Shown: positions 1 to 6,986 of the stretch, one piece after another
How the letters are laid out: each line of letters begins with the position of its first letter
Numbering within the stretch: the stretch's first letter is position 1
Assembly (NCBI GenBank): GCA_002887195.1
Contig: PJAB01001449.1
Coordinates: 1 to 14,403, forward strand
Origin: Chrysochromulina parva
Lineage: Eukaryota; Haptophyta; Prymnesiales; Chrysochromulinaceae
Direction of reading: 5' to 3'
Length of the DNA stretch: 14,403 nt
The notes under the pieces: generated by a model
What the model saw: only the letters and a program-made list of their open reading frames with translations
The model's database searches: none
What the model was told of the DNA's origin: nothing
Translations under genes and position numbers: made by a program

Positions 1-119
1 TGATGCCCCGACTCGGGGCTATCCAGTGGTGCCGGTTGCGCCGAGATCTGCCCTCCCGATCGCTCGCGCCAGCGATGGGCACCAAAGGCGGCGGAAAGGC
101 GACCGCCATTTTGAATCAC

Positions 120-144
120 ACTTGACTTGACTTGACTTGACTTG
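120..144. repeat. Short tandem repeat, (ACTTG)5
   Basis: Five perfect copies of the pentamer ACTTG lie in the region upstream of the first gene. The unit is not a multiple of three and lies outside any supported coding region. A TATTTAT stretch follows closely (about 146-152), but it lies more than 120 nt before the start codon, so I do not call a TATA box. The first 125 nt of the window are open in two forward frames, and the end of an upstream gene cannot be excluded. Confidence 0.85.
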
Positions 145-274
145 TCTATTTATGGACGTGTCGCGCTATTTCATCTGATCGACCCAGGCCCACACCGCGA
201 GGACCGGAAAAGAAGAGCGATGATCCGGAACCAGCCGTGCCCTTCACGAACAGTCTAGGTCTCAACTGGATTAC

Positions 275-1378
275 ATGCGGCCCGCCTTGCACCTGCTGAG
301 CTCCGTCATCGGCGTTGCGCGGGCGACCTTAGCCTCCGCACCCGGACCACCCCAGTACGACCATGCCGCCGTGCGTGACGCGATCGTGGCAGCCATGAAT
401 GACTTTGCGACGGCGCCGTCCGCGTTGCTCGCTCTTCTCGAGGACGATGCGGAATGGTGTGACCCGTTCCCCGACTGTGTCTACGGCAAGGAGAACATCT
501 CCGCCTTCCTGAACTCCATGCCGCCCGGCACAGACACCGTACTCCTCGCGGAGCCGATGGTCACCGTCGGCTCGGTTGGCGGCTTCATGTCGACGCTCTC
601 CTTCAGTTGGCCAGGCAAGGCCGACGACTGCCTCTACACAGCCGACCAACACGTCTCGTGGAACGTGAGCACCAGTACCAGCGGCGGCAGCGGTGCTGCT
701 CCACCCAGGCTGCAATACGTCCGCTGGGTGTACAACGCGTCCGAGTTTGACAGCGCGATTCGAGGCTGCCTCGGACATCAGATGGCTGCTGTCGGACCCC
801 AGATGGCTACTGCGCGCGTCTTTCGACGGACCTTGGCGGCCACACCCGGGCGCGAAGCGGACTTAGTTACCGTGAAGGACTACGTGGTTGGCCTGCAGTA
901 CAGCCTGGCTGCGCAGGCGCGTATCTGCGACCTTCTCGTGCCGACGGCGCGCTACTGCGACCCGTTCCCCGTGCGGTGCGCCATAGGCCGCAGCGGGTGT
1001 CGCGAGATGAAAGGACTGCCACCTGGCGAGGAGGCTGAGGCCCAGCCCGAAGGCCAAAAGAGGCTCGAGGCTGCGCTGCCACTCATGGCGATCGGGAGCT
1101 CCGCGTCGGAGATCGGGAGCTCCGTGTCGGAGATCGGGAGCTCCGCGTCGGAGCAGTGCAGGCCAGCCAGCGTGCGCCCGCTCATGCCTACCGGCCCGAT
1201 CACGGGCGCCATGTACATGGCCTACTCATCCGCCAGCCGCAACGCCCTCGGGACGCTGAGCCACAAGCTCCATCACACGTGGGCCATCTTTGAGCTAGCG
1301 CCGCCCAATAGCTCGCAGCCTGCGCCGGCGCCGCTGCTGGCGAGCTTTGACTGGTTCATGCCGGACCACAACGTTTGA
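275..1378 (+). CDS. Secreted protein with two NTF2/SnoaL-like halves
   Basis: A 367-residue protein of unknown specific function. The N-terminus (about residues 1-22) is hydrophobic with an Ala-rich end, resembling a signal peptide. Four N-glycosylation sequons (N74, N130, N154, N345) also fit a secretory route. The rest falls into two related halves, about 28-170 and 195-367. Each opens with a helix and then the same motif (W-C-D-P-F-P at 61-66, Y-C-D-P-F-P at 227-232), a G/CxxG stretch and a PPG, and ends in hydrophobic beta-like strands. This is the layout of NTF2-like/SnoaL-like domains, a fold found in small-molecule-binding proteins and isomerases; no catalytic residues can be assigned. 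The second half carries an extra insert of about 40 residues containing a 3x7-residue repeat. The ATG at 275 is chosen because it directly precedes the signal-like segment. Fold assignment is moderate; the duplication is clear. Confidence 0.75.
   Translation: MRPALHLLSSVIGVARATLASAPGPPQYDHAAVRDAIVAAMNDFATAPSALLALLEDDAEWCDPFPDCVYGKENISAFLNSMPPGTDTVLLAEPMVTVGSVGGFMSTLSFSWPGKADDCLYTADQHVSWNVSTSTSGGSGAAPPRLQYVRWVYNASEFDSAIRGCLGHQMAAVGPQMATARVFRRTLAATPGREADLVTVKDYVVGLQYSLAAQARICDLLVPTARYCDPFPVRCAIGRSGCREMKGLPPGEEAEAQPEGQKRLEAALPLMAIGSSASEIGSSVSEIGSSASEQCRPASVRPLMPTGPITGAMYMAYSSASRNALGTLSHKLHHTWAIFELAPPNSSQPAPAPLLASFDWFMPDHNV
1090..1152 (+). repeat. In-frame 21-bp minisatellite, 3 copies
   Basis: Three tandem 21-bp units begin GATCGGGAGCTCC and differ by one base (C/T) in the middle copy. 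They encode a 7-residue repeat (E/A-I-G-S-S-x-S) inside the second NTF2-like half of the secreted protein. The first half has no equivalent segment, so this is probably a recent in-frame expansion within a loop. A retained intron is possible but less likely, since the frame stays open throughout. Confidence 0.9.
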
Positions 1379-1774
1379 GAAGTCTCTCACCTCTCTCCGG
1401 TTTCGGACTTCGCTCTAGTGTCTTTCGCGGACCACGGCGTCATGGTTGTAGGGGGTCCTCGGGTGAAGGTCGGAGGAGCTCATGCATTGAGCTCATGATG
1501 AGCGAGACGCGCAGACCCTACGGTGGGGTGTACACTTGACACTTCTACAATACCGGGCGCGAGAGAATAAATTGACCGCGAAAGTCTTCTTCACGCATCA
1601 ATGTAAAGAGTCCATATATGTGTTGACGAAACCGATTTCGTTTTTCATCAATTCGCCACGTGCACGTGTGAAAGAAACCGTCATTTTCGCAAGGTTGAGT
1701 TTGGGCATTCGCTCTGTTCTCGCGGCCCATCGTCTCCTCCTCCCCCACCCCCTTCTTGGAGAGCCGCCTCAACG
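1379..1774. other. Non-coding gap between the NTF2-like and IQ genes
   Basis: About 400 nt with lower GC than the flanking genes. It should hold the 3' end of the upstream gene and the promoter and leader of the IQ-motif gene. It contains a small dyad (GCTCAT-G-ATGAGC at 1491-1503), a direct repeat of GAGCTCATG (1476-1484 and 1489-1497) and a doubled CACGTG (1657-1668). Short open frames cross it, but none resembles a protein. Confidence 0.6.
1657..1668. promoter_or_regulatory. Two abutting CACGTG (G-box/E-box) motifs
   Basis: CACGTG occurs twice back to back, about 107 nt before the IQ-gene start codon. CACGTG is the known core site for bHLH and some bZIP factors in plants and algae. The hexamer is not rare in GC-rich DNA, so its position and doubling are the only support for a role. 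Confidence 0.3.
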
Positions 1775-2257
1775 ATGCCCAAGGAGTCCATCAACGAGAG
1801 CATCTTCAGCGCCATTTCGCATCGCGGCTTCGGCACCGCCCTCTCTGAGCTGATTCCCACGGCGGAGAACAACGCCAAACACAAGCAGAGGAAGGAGCAC
1901 CGTGCTGCGGTCAAGATCCAAAGGTCATTCAAGAATCACCATTCAAAAGGCGAGTTCGAGGAGAAGCGCGGTGCGGCGATCTTCGTGCAGGCGGCGGCGC
2001 GCCGCCTGCAGGCCAAGAAGATGCTCCAGGTCAAGAAGAACGACCTCCAGACGTGGGCGGCCATGGAGATCCAGGACAAAGCCAGGCGCATGATCCTGAA
2101 GAAGGCGGCGAAGAGGGAGGCCGACAGACGGCGCGCAGGGGTGCTGGGCATGGGCCTCTCGTCCTTTCGCAAGTCCTTCCGCTCGACGTCGGCCGAATAC
2201 GGCTCCAAGAAACAGAAGAAACCCTCCCTCGGGGGGATCGCGGAATACGAAGCATGA
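1775..2257 (+). CDS. Small IQ-motif protein, probable calmodulin binder
   Basis: A 160-residue basic, mostly helical protein. Three successive IQ-type motifs are visible. The first (residues 48-61) is I-Q-x3-K-x4-K-x2-F. The second (70-84) is V-Q-x3-R-R-x3-K-x2-L, close to consensus. The third (99-112) begins I-Q-x3-R-R-x3-K. IQ motifs bind calmodulin or related EF-hand proteins, often without calcium, so the protein is probably an adaptor or anchor. No motor, kinase or other catalytic domain is present, and no signal peptide or membrane segment is seen. The tail (about 120-160) is Arg/Lys/Ser-rich. The start is the first ATG of the frame and gives a complete protein. Its 3' end faces the PUB-thioredoxin gene. 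The family is clear; the cellular role is not. Confidence 0.8.
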   Translation: MPKESINESIFSAISHRGFGTALSELIPTAENNAKHKQRKEHRAAVKIQRSFKNHHSKGEFEEKRGAAIFVQAAARRLQAKKMLQVKKNDLQTWAAMEIQDKARRMILKKAAKREADRRRAGVLGMGLSSFRKSFRSTSAEYGSKKQKKPSLGGIAEYEA

Positions 2258-2923
2258 GAGCATATGGGTCTGGGAGACGGCAGGAAGTGAGGCCTTTCTG
2301 CGGATGGGCGTGGAACCGATGCCACGCGGCTAAAAGATTGGCACAGTGACTGGTGCGATTTCCTGTGGCTATGTGGCGTGTAAAATGCTGTGGGCGCGCC
2401 GGCACCGACGCGCCACGCGGTCGCGCTGTCGGCTGTGGCGTGAGTATACCGTATGCGTGACCTGAAAAATTAGAGTATATCCACTCCCCGACGAGCCGTA
2501 CATATCTATCTGAACATACATACATAGAGCTCTTCGGGGCGACTAATTCCTTTAATTTTTACTTTTACTCACGACGCTGTTAAAACCGTGTCGTTCACTC
2601 TCGCGTCCGTCGGCGCGTCCCGGAGTCCCTCACAGCAGCGGAGCGCGCGCTCCGGCGCCGGAGCGTGCGCCGTTGCCGCCGAATCCGCCCCGCCCGCGGG
2701 ACCGGAGGCGCTGAAGTCTGAACGCGCTCTCGACTCGCGGCGCATCTCGTGTGTCGCAAGGCTCCGTTCAGCTGTAACCTGTGGCGTGGGCAGGGTATCG
2801 CACCCTCGCCACGTGGTGCGTTGCCGGAAGGCGTGTGTGTTACTTACTTACTGCGCCTCCGCCGCTGGTCGAGGCACTAGGAGGCTCGTCGATCGGGCTG
2901 CCCAGCGTGGGTCGTCGAGACTC
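2258..2923. other. Convergent intergenic region, no gene recognised
   Basis: Some 666 nt lie between the 3' ends of the IQ gene and the PUB-thioredoxin gene. The part near 2460-2580 is AT-rich with short CATA and pyrimidine runs and probably contains 3'-processing signals, but no specific poly(A) signal can be named. The part near 2600-2720 is very GC-rich and holds a strong palindrome. A TTAC x3 run lies near 2838-2851. An open frame over 2588-2995 has the composition of shadow coding and is not supported. I see no tRNA or other RNA gene. Confidence 0.55.
2643..2670. repeat. 28-bp near-perfect palindrome
   Basis: The two 14-nt arms are inverted complements, with one mismatch (2647 versus 2666). 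In RNA of this strand that position could form a G-U pair. The inner 18 bp (2648-2665) are a perfect palindrome centred on GGCGCC. A second overlapping palindrome, GGAGCGCGCGCTCC, sits at 2640-2653. It lies between two convergent genes, so it could mark a transcript end, a protein-binding dyad or only GC-rich chance structure. Confidence 0.7.
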
Positions 2924-4624
2924 TCACGCGGCGCCCGCGAGGAGCTCGTCGAGACGTTCGCGCACCTCTTCGATGTCGGCGCCGACGACGGGTAGGTCCT
3001 CCTCGGCCGAGTTGCGGAAGAATTTGAACGTTGGGAACGCGTCGACGCGGTTGTCACCGACGAGCACCGGGCACTCGTCCGCGTCCACCGAGACGAAGGT
3101 CACCTCCTTGTACGCGGGCGCGCTCGAGAGCGCGTCAAATTGCGGCTTCACCTGCTGGCATGCCTTACACCACGTGGCGCCAAAGTCGACGACCACCAAA
3201 CCCTTGGTACCCATGAGAGTATCGTACCACTGCTCGTTGTTGCGAATGCGCTTCACGCGCGACGGGGCGGCGCCCGTGCCGCCTGCTGCGCCACCGCCAG
3301 CCTGCTGCTGCTTCGCCTGCGTCGCGGTCAGGTTCTGACGAAGCTCGGCCAGGTTCTTGACGAGGCGCGCGGTGGCCTTGGCGCCTCCGCTAGTGAGCTG
3401 CTGCATGACCCGCTCACGGTTATCCGCGTGCGCGAGCAGCTGCGGCACATGCGGCTGAGCGAGCTCCTCCGTCAGCGCGTCGAGCAGCTTGGCGCCTTCG
3501 GCGCTGTGCTCAAACGCTTCGCACGCGGCGGGCAGGCACTCATGCAGCGCCGCAGGCCACTTACTGAGCATCTGTAACCGTCGACGGGCCGCGAACGCGC
3601 ATGCAAGGAGGAGCTCTGCGTCCGCAGTGCCCATGATCAGGATGGGCTCGTCGCTCTCCGCATCACGCCCCTCGACAAACCCGACCGCGGCCAGGCACGC
3701 AGCGGCCGCCGGCTGCCCCACCAAATGCTTCTGGTAGACGGCGTTCGAGACCTTGATGCGACGAAACTTTGGTTCAAACGGCTCTGCGCCCGCATTGTCG
3801 CAGTAGCGCAGCAGCAGCTTTGCAGCGCTTGGGAAGCCGTCGGGTCCCATCGCACGCTGCAGTGCGGACAAGCCGCTGCAGAAGGCTCGCAGTGGCGGTA
3901 CCTCTAAAGGCGCAGGTGGCGGCGCCGCCGCCTCTGCAGGCGTGTGCGGCGGCGGCGGCGGCGTGGGCTCATTCGCCGCAGGCGGCCGCTCCGCGGGTGC
4001 CAACTCCGAGGCCGCCTTAGACGGAGCAGCGGTGGCGGGCGGCGCGGGCGATGGCGATGGCGATGGCGATTGCTGCGGCTGAGGTGGCGGCGGTGGCTCC
4101 GCTGTGAAGGCGAGAGCAGCAGCAGCGTCGGCCTCGAGCCTGGTCTGCTCCTCGTCTTTCTCTGCCTCGTCATCGAGAGCGTCTGTTTTCTGCGCTGATC
4201 GTGGTGCTGCCTGCACCGGGGCTGGTGCTGCGGGCGGCGGTGGCAGCGGCGGCGGCGAGGGCGGCGGCGGAAGCGCTGATTGACGAGGCGCCGGCGGAAG
4301 TTTGCTGGCTGTGCCATGCGTGCTGCCGCGTGCTGGCAGCCCAGTAGCTCGAAGCCGATTCATCAGCTGCTGCACGCGGATCGAGACCGCGCGACGGTAC
4401 ACAGGCACGCCAGCAATCAACACAGCTGAGGCGGCGGTGACCAGAGGCAGCAGGCGGCCCTTTCCGGGCGGTGGCGGGACTCGCGGGTCGCTCCAGCTGA
4501 TAAGTCCCGGATGGGTGTCAGCGGGCGGTGGAGGCGGCACGTCTGTGACCGGGAACTCACGTAGAGAGCGCGTGATCACGAGCGTGATGAGCAAGAGCAT
4601 CGTATTCGGCAAGTGGGACGCCAC
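2924..4624 (-). CDS. Membrane-anchored PUB-thioredoxin fusion protein
   Basis: A 566-residue multidomain protein. Residues 6-19 form a hydrophobic signal-like segment, and residues 59-75 a second one followed by basic residues, likely a membrane anchor. Residues about 110-245 are Pro/Ala-rich with an acidic patch (148-165). Residues about 245-350 match a PUB domain, the fold that binds the C-terminus of the AAA ATPase p97/Cdc48; PUB is known from peptide:N-glycanase and other ubiquitin-pathway proteins. A helical linker (350-440) leads to a thioredoxin domain (457-566) with active site W-C486-K-A-C489 and the cis-proline P531. Both redox cysteines are present, so it should be a dithiol oxidoreductase. 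The architecture suggests a p97-linked redox factor at a membrane, as in ERAD or its plastid-import derivative SELMA. It is divergent from the gene starting at 4856. The domain calls are firm; topology and compartment are inferred. Confidence 0.85.
   Translation of the reverse strand: MASHLPNTMLLLITLVITRSLREFPVTDVPPPPPADTHPGLISWSDPRVPPPPGKGRLLPLVTAASAVLIAGVPVYRRAVSIRVQQLMNRLRATGLPARGSTHGTASKLPPAPRQSALPPPPSPPPLPPPPAAPAPVQAAPRSAQKTDALDDEAEKDEEQTRLEADAAAALAFTAEPPPPPQPQQSPSPSPSPAPPATAAPSKAASELAPAERPPAANEPTPPPPPHTPAEAAAPPPAPLEVPPLRAFCSGLSALQRAMGPDGFPSAAKLLLRYCDNAGAEPFEPKFRRIKVSNAVYQKHLVGQPAAAACLAAVGFVEGRDAESDEPILIMGTADAELLLACAFAARRRLQMLSKWPAALHECLPAACEAFEHSAEGAKLLDALTEELAQPHVPQLLAHADNRERVMQQLTSGGAKATARLVKNLAELRQNLTATQAKQQQAGGGAAGGTGAAPSRVKRIRNNEQWYDTLMGTKGLVVVDFGATWCKACQQVKPQFDALSSAPAYKEVTFVSVDADECPVLVGDNRVDAFPTFKFFRNSAEEDLPVVGADIEEVRERLDELLAGAA
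4047..4070 (-). repeat. In-frame hexanucleotide repeat, (GGCGAT)4
   Basis: Four perfect GGCGAT units on the plus strand encode a Ser-Pro repeat on the minus strand, in the proline-rich spacer between the membrane segment and the PUB domain. The period is a multiple of three, so copy-number change would keep the frame and only alter spacer length. Confidence 0.85.
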
Positions 4625-4855
4625 CCCGAAGTGCGTATTCGAAGCAAAAGTGTTGAGTCGTGATGACGCCTTGATGACGACGTCTCCCGAAAAGATTGGC
4701 TACAAAAGTACTTTCCCACAAGCTACGTCGCGCTCCCTACACCCTCCTAGCCATTCAAGTTCACACCGACAGTCGCCGTTTCTTTCTATGCGTGAGGAAG
4801 CACCGCCGCTGTCCCCTCGAGTCGTTTCCGGAGCCGGAGGAAAAGAGGGAGCGCC
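4625..4855. promoter_or_regulatory. Divergent promoter region with TGATGACG repeats
   Basis: The 231 nt separate the start codons of the PUB-thioredoxin gene (minus) and the 199-residue orphan gene (plus), so both promoters must lie here or overlap. TGATGACG occurs twice, at 4661-4668 and 4672-4679, 11 bp apart, followed by GACGTC at 4679-4684. TGACG and GACGTC are known cores of bZIP/CRE-type sites. No TATA box is evident. The promoter role follows from gene arrangement; the specific sites are a suggestion. Confidence 0.45.
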
Positions 4856-5455
4856 ATGCCAAGTGAGAAACTCGTGACGCAGGTCCAGATGATAAAATAC
4901 TACGCGTACGGGGCGTCGCTCAAGGCGACGTCCGATGAGCGGGCGAAGCAGGAAGCGCTCCGCGACAAGATGCCATATGCAAAATTTGCCAAGATGATTG
5001 CGAAGCAGCCTGAGATGACCCCCGAGACGCACGAGCGCATCCTGGCCGAAGCCATTCGGCGCTCCAAACCGAACGCGCGCCCGGCTCCTGTCACAGAGAT
5101 GGAGAGACTGGTCGCCAGCGAGCCAAAGTCATCGGCACAGGTGATAGGCCACCATGCTGTGCCAGACATCACAATCCCCCCCAGGAAGCGGCGCGACAAC
5201 ATGTCGGAACTCGAGCAGATGCGCACAATCTGGCCAGAACGTGAGTCGCACATGGTCGGCTTTCACCACGACTTTGGTGTGGCGCGGGTGCGTGAGGCGG
5301 CAGAGGCGAACGAGCTAGTCTCCCGGCTGAGTGCGGATCGGGTTCGTAAGGACGAGAAGCTTGCAACGGCGTTGACTCTGCTGAAAAATCACGTGATCTA
5401 TCAGGCGACTGTGAAGGATGTGGCAGGCATGGAGCGCGGTATCGTTCGTCGATGA
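4856..5455 (+). CDS. Conserved-looking hypothetical protein, 199 residues
   Basis: I do not recognise this protein. It is charged and mostly helical in appearance, with no signal peptide, membrane segment, low-complexity repeat or metal-binding cysteine cluster. A Lys/Arg-rich stretch (P-P-R-K-R-R, about residues 107-112) follows a short Pro/Ile segment. A helix-rich C-terminal third contains E-x-x-E-A-N-E-L-type heptads that could form a coiled coil. Its amino-acid make-up is balanced, unlike the Arg/Pro/Ala-biased shadow frames of this region, and this is the main reason to accept it. The start is the first ATG after the divergent promoter region, with GCC before it. Its 3' end faces the dioxygenase gene 252 nt away. 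A cytosolic or nuclear protein is likely; no function is proposed. Confidence 0.65.
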   Translation: MPSEKLVTQVQMIKYYAYGASLKATSDERAKQEALRDKMPYAKFAKMIAKQPEMTPETHERILAEAIRRSKPNARPAPVTEMERLVASEPKSSAQVIGHHAVPDITIPPRKRRDNMSELEQMRTIWPERESHMVGFHHDFGVARVREAAEANELVSRLSADRVRKDEKLATALTLLKNHVIYQATVKDVAGMERGIVRR

Positions 5456-5707
5456 CGCACGGCATGAGACGACGCAGGCCCCTGCCGTGACCCGTGTTGG
5501 ACGTTACACGCTGTTGGACCTTGGCTCGGCGAGTTTACGCTCTGAGCGATCGAAGTGATTGGTTTGCGCGAGCACGTGTACGCAAATGTGCGAGCGCTCG
5601 CCGCGCCGGTAACAATCACACCAAAAACAAGCAACAATTTCCTAATATTTGAGCTGTCGTGAAGTCGGACGACGGACCGGCTATTCGTCCGTCTCGGTTC
5701 TCGAACT

Positions 5708-6772
5708 TCAGTGCTTCTTGACACTTTTCTCCACACGCCCGTCCGCTCCGCGCACGGCTTTGTTGCGGCTTGCGCTGGGGCTTGCGTTTGGGCGCTGTCG
5801 CAGATGTTCGCTTCCCGCCATGGCCCCTCCTCCTGCTGATCGCGCTGGCCCTGGTGATGGCACTGGCGCTGGTGCTGGCACTGGCCCATCGTCCCACACG
5901 AGCGGCAGCAACGGGTGGCGCGCCGCTCGACCCGGGCGCACGTCAGGCAGCCACGCCTGGTAGGACTCGGCATCCTCGCAATGCACTGTGCGCCGGGGCG
6001 CTCTCAGGCGTGACGCCCGCCCGAGGCCCTCGTCGTCGGCGAAAAAGGAAAGCGCCAGGGCACGGCGCGGCGTTCGGAGCCTGTTCGCTGAGGCACAATG
6101 GAGCGTCCAGCCATGATGCCACGTGGCGTCGCCGAGCTCGAGGGCGGCGGTCGTGCGCTCAACGTACCCACGGCTCGAAGCGTCCACCTCCTCCTTCGGG
6201 TCGCCATGCCAAAAGTGGAGCGCCACGTCCCGATGAGAGCCAGTAGCAAAGATGAGGGCCGAGCCGCCGTCCTTCTCGGCGGGCACGGGCTGGAGAGGGA
6301 GCCAGGCCGTCACGAAGGCATTCGTATCCAGCGGCGCCATGGCAAGGTCGCTGTGCCAGTGAGTTGGTCCGTCCAAAGGCCGCTTCACAAACAGCGAGTC
6401 TTGGTAGAGCCGAAGCCGCTTGGAACCGAGGAGAGCAGCAGCAGTGCCAGCAAGCTCCTCGGACGCTGCAAGGGTGCCGATGGCCTCGCAGCTCCTCCAC
6501 ATGTTGAACGTTTGCATGAATGGAACGGAGCCTTCAGGCAACCTATCGACGAGGCGCTGCAGCGCGGGCAGACCGAAGCCCTCTACACCAGCCAGTTGCT
6601 CCTCACCAAAGAGCACCCGGACTTTTTGGCGGTAAGCATCGAGTTTCCGCGCTTCGTACACGGCGTCGACTGTACGGCCAAGCTCGCGCACGCGCGCAGC
6701 GGGAAGCAACCCGTGTTGTGTGAGGTGCCCGTGACGCTCGAAGGCGAGCAGCTGATGAGGTTCGAGACGCAT
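5708..6772 (-). CDS. Phytanoyl-CoA dioxygenase (PhyH) family protein
   Basis: A 354-residue Fe(II)/2-oxoglutarate-dependent oxygenase. The N-terminus (L-x-x-H-Q-L-L-A-F-E-R-H-G-H) has the usual PhyH opening helix. The metal triad is visible: H140-x-D142 in the T-H-W-H-S-D stretch and distal H225 in W-T-L-H-C-A-S-A-N. R236, eleven residues after H225, is placed to bind 2-oxoglutarate, the spacing seen in human PHYH. The family hydroxylates varied substrates such as phytanoyl-CoA, ectoine and small metabolites, so the substrate cannot be assigned. The core ends near residue 292. The last 60 residues are a Pro/Ala/Arg-rich tail with no motif, ending in basic residues. No signal peptide or peroxisomal C-terminal tripeptide is seen (it ends K-K-H). 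It lies head-to-tail behind the DGQHR gene, 214 nt away. Confidence 0.9.
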   Translation of the reverse strand: MRLEPHQLLAFERHGHLTQHGLLPAARVRELGRTVDAVYEARKLDAYRQKVRVLFGEEQLAGVEGFGLPALQRLVDRLPEGSVPFMQTFNMWRSCEAIGTLAASEELAGTAAALLGSKRLRLYQDSLFVKRPLDGPTHWHSDLAMAPLDTNAFVTAWLPLQPVPAEKDGGSALIFATGSHRDVALHFWHGDPKEEVDASSRGYVERTTAALELGDATWHHGWTLHCASANRLRTPRRALALSFFADDEGLGRASRLRAPRRTVHCEDAESYQAWLPDVRPGRAARHPLLPLVWDDGPVPAPAPVPSPGPARSAGGGAMAGSEHLRQRPNASPSASRNKAVRGADGRVEKSVKKH

Positions 6773-6831
6773 GCGGACGTCGACTCGAAGCCCCTCCTTT
6801 CCTCATTGTGAATGCCCCGGTCGCCCCGACG

Positions 6832-6854
6832 GTCCCGAACGTAAGTCCCGAACG
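6832..6854. repeat. Short direct repeat GTCCCGAACG
   Basis: Two exact copies of GTCCCGAACG (6832-6841 and 6845-6854) are spaced 13 bp apart in the 214-nt gap upstream of the dioxygenase start codon. The position allows a regulatory role for that gene, but nothing else supports it. Confidence 0.4.
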
Positions 6855-6986
6855 GGGAGGTGTGGGATGTCGACTCGTTTGTGAGGTTTTAGGTTCGAGC
6901 ACGTTTCTGAAACTGCATGCCCCGGGGCGCATGAGCCAGTGGCGCAACCGCCGTTGGGGGCAGCGGCGAGGCGAGAGGACACTCTT

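Noticed and set aside
5..19. 15-bp inverted repeat GCCCCGA-C-TCGGGGC at the window start
   Set aside because: The arms are perfect, but the one-base centre and unknown upstream context give no basis for a functional call.
4302..4877. 191-residue plus-strand frame overlapping the divergent promoter region
   Set aside because: It is antisense to the N-terminus of the PUB-thioredoxin gene and overlaps the orphan gene's start. The composition is not protein-like.
6098..6811. 237-residue plus-strand frame
   Set aside because: It is antisense to the dioxygenase, whose metal-binding and 2-oxoglutarate residues are all in place on the minus strand.
6757..6900. Possible tRNA, from GGTTCGA-like T-loop motifs near 6757 and 6893
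   Set aside because: No acceptor, D-arm or anticodon-arm pairing can be built around either motif.
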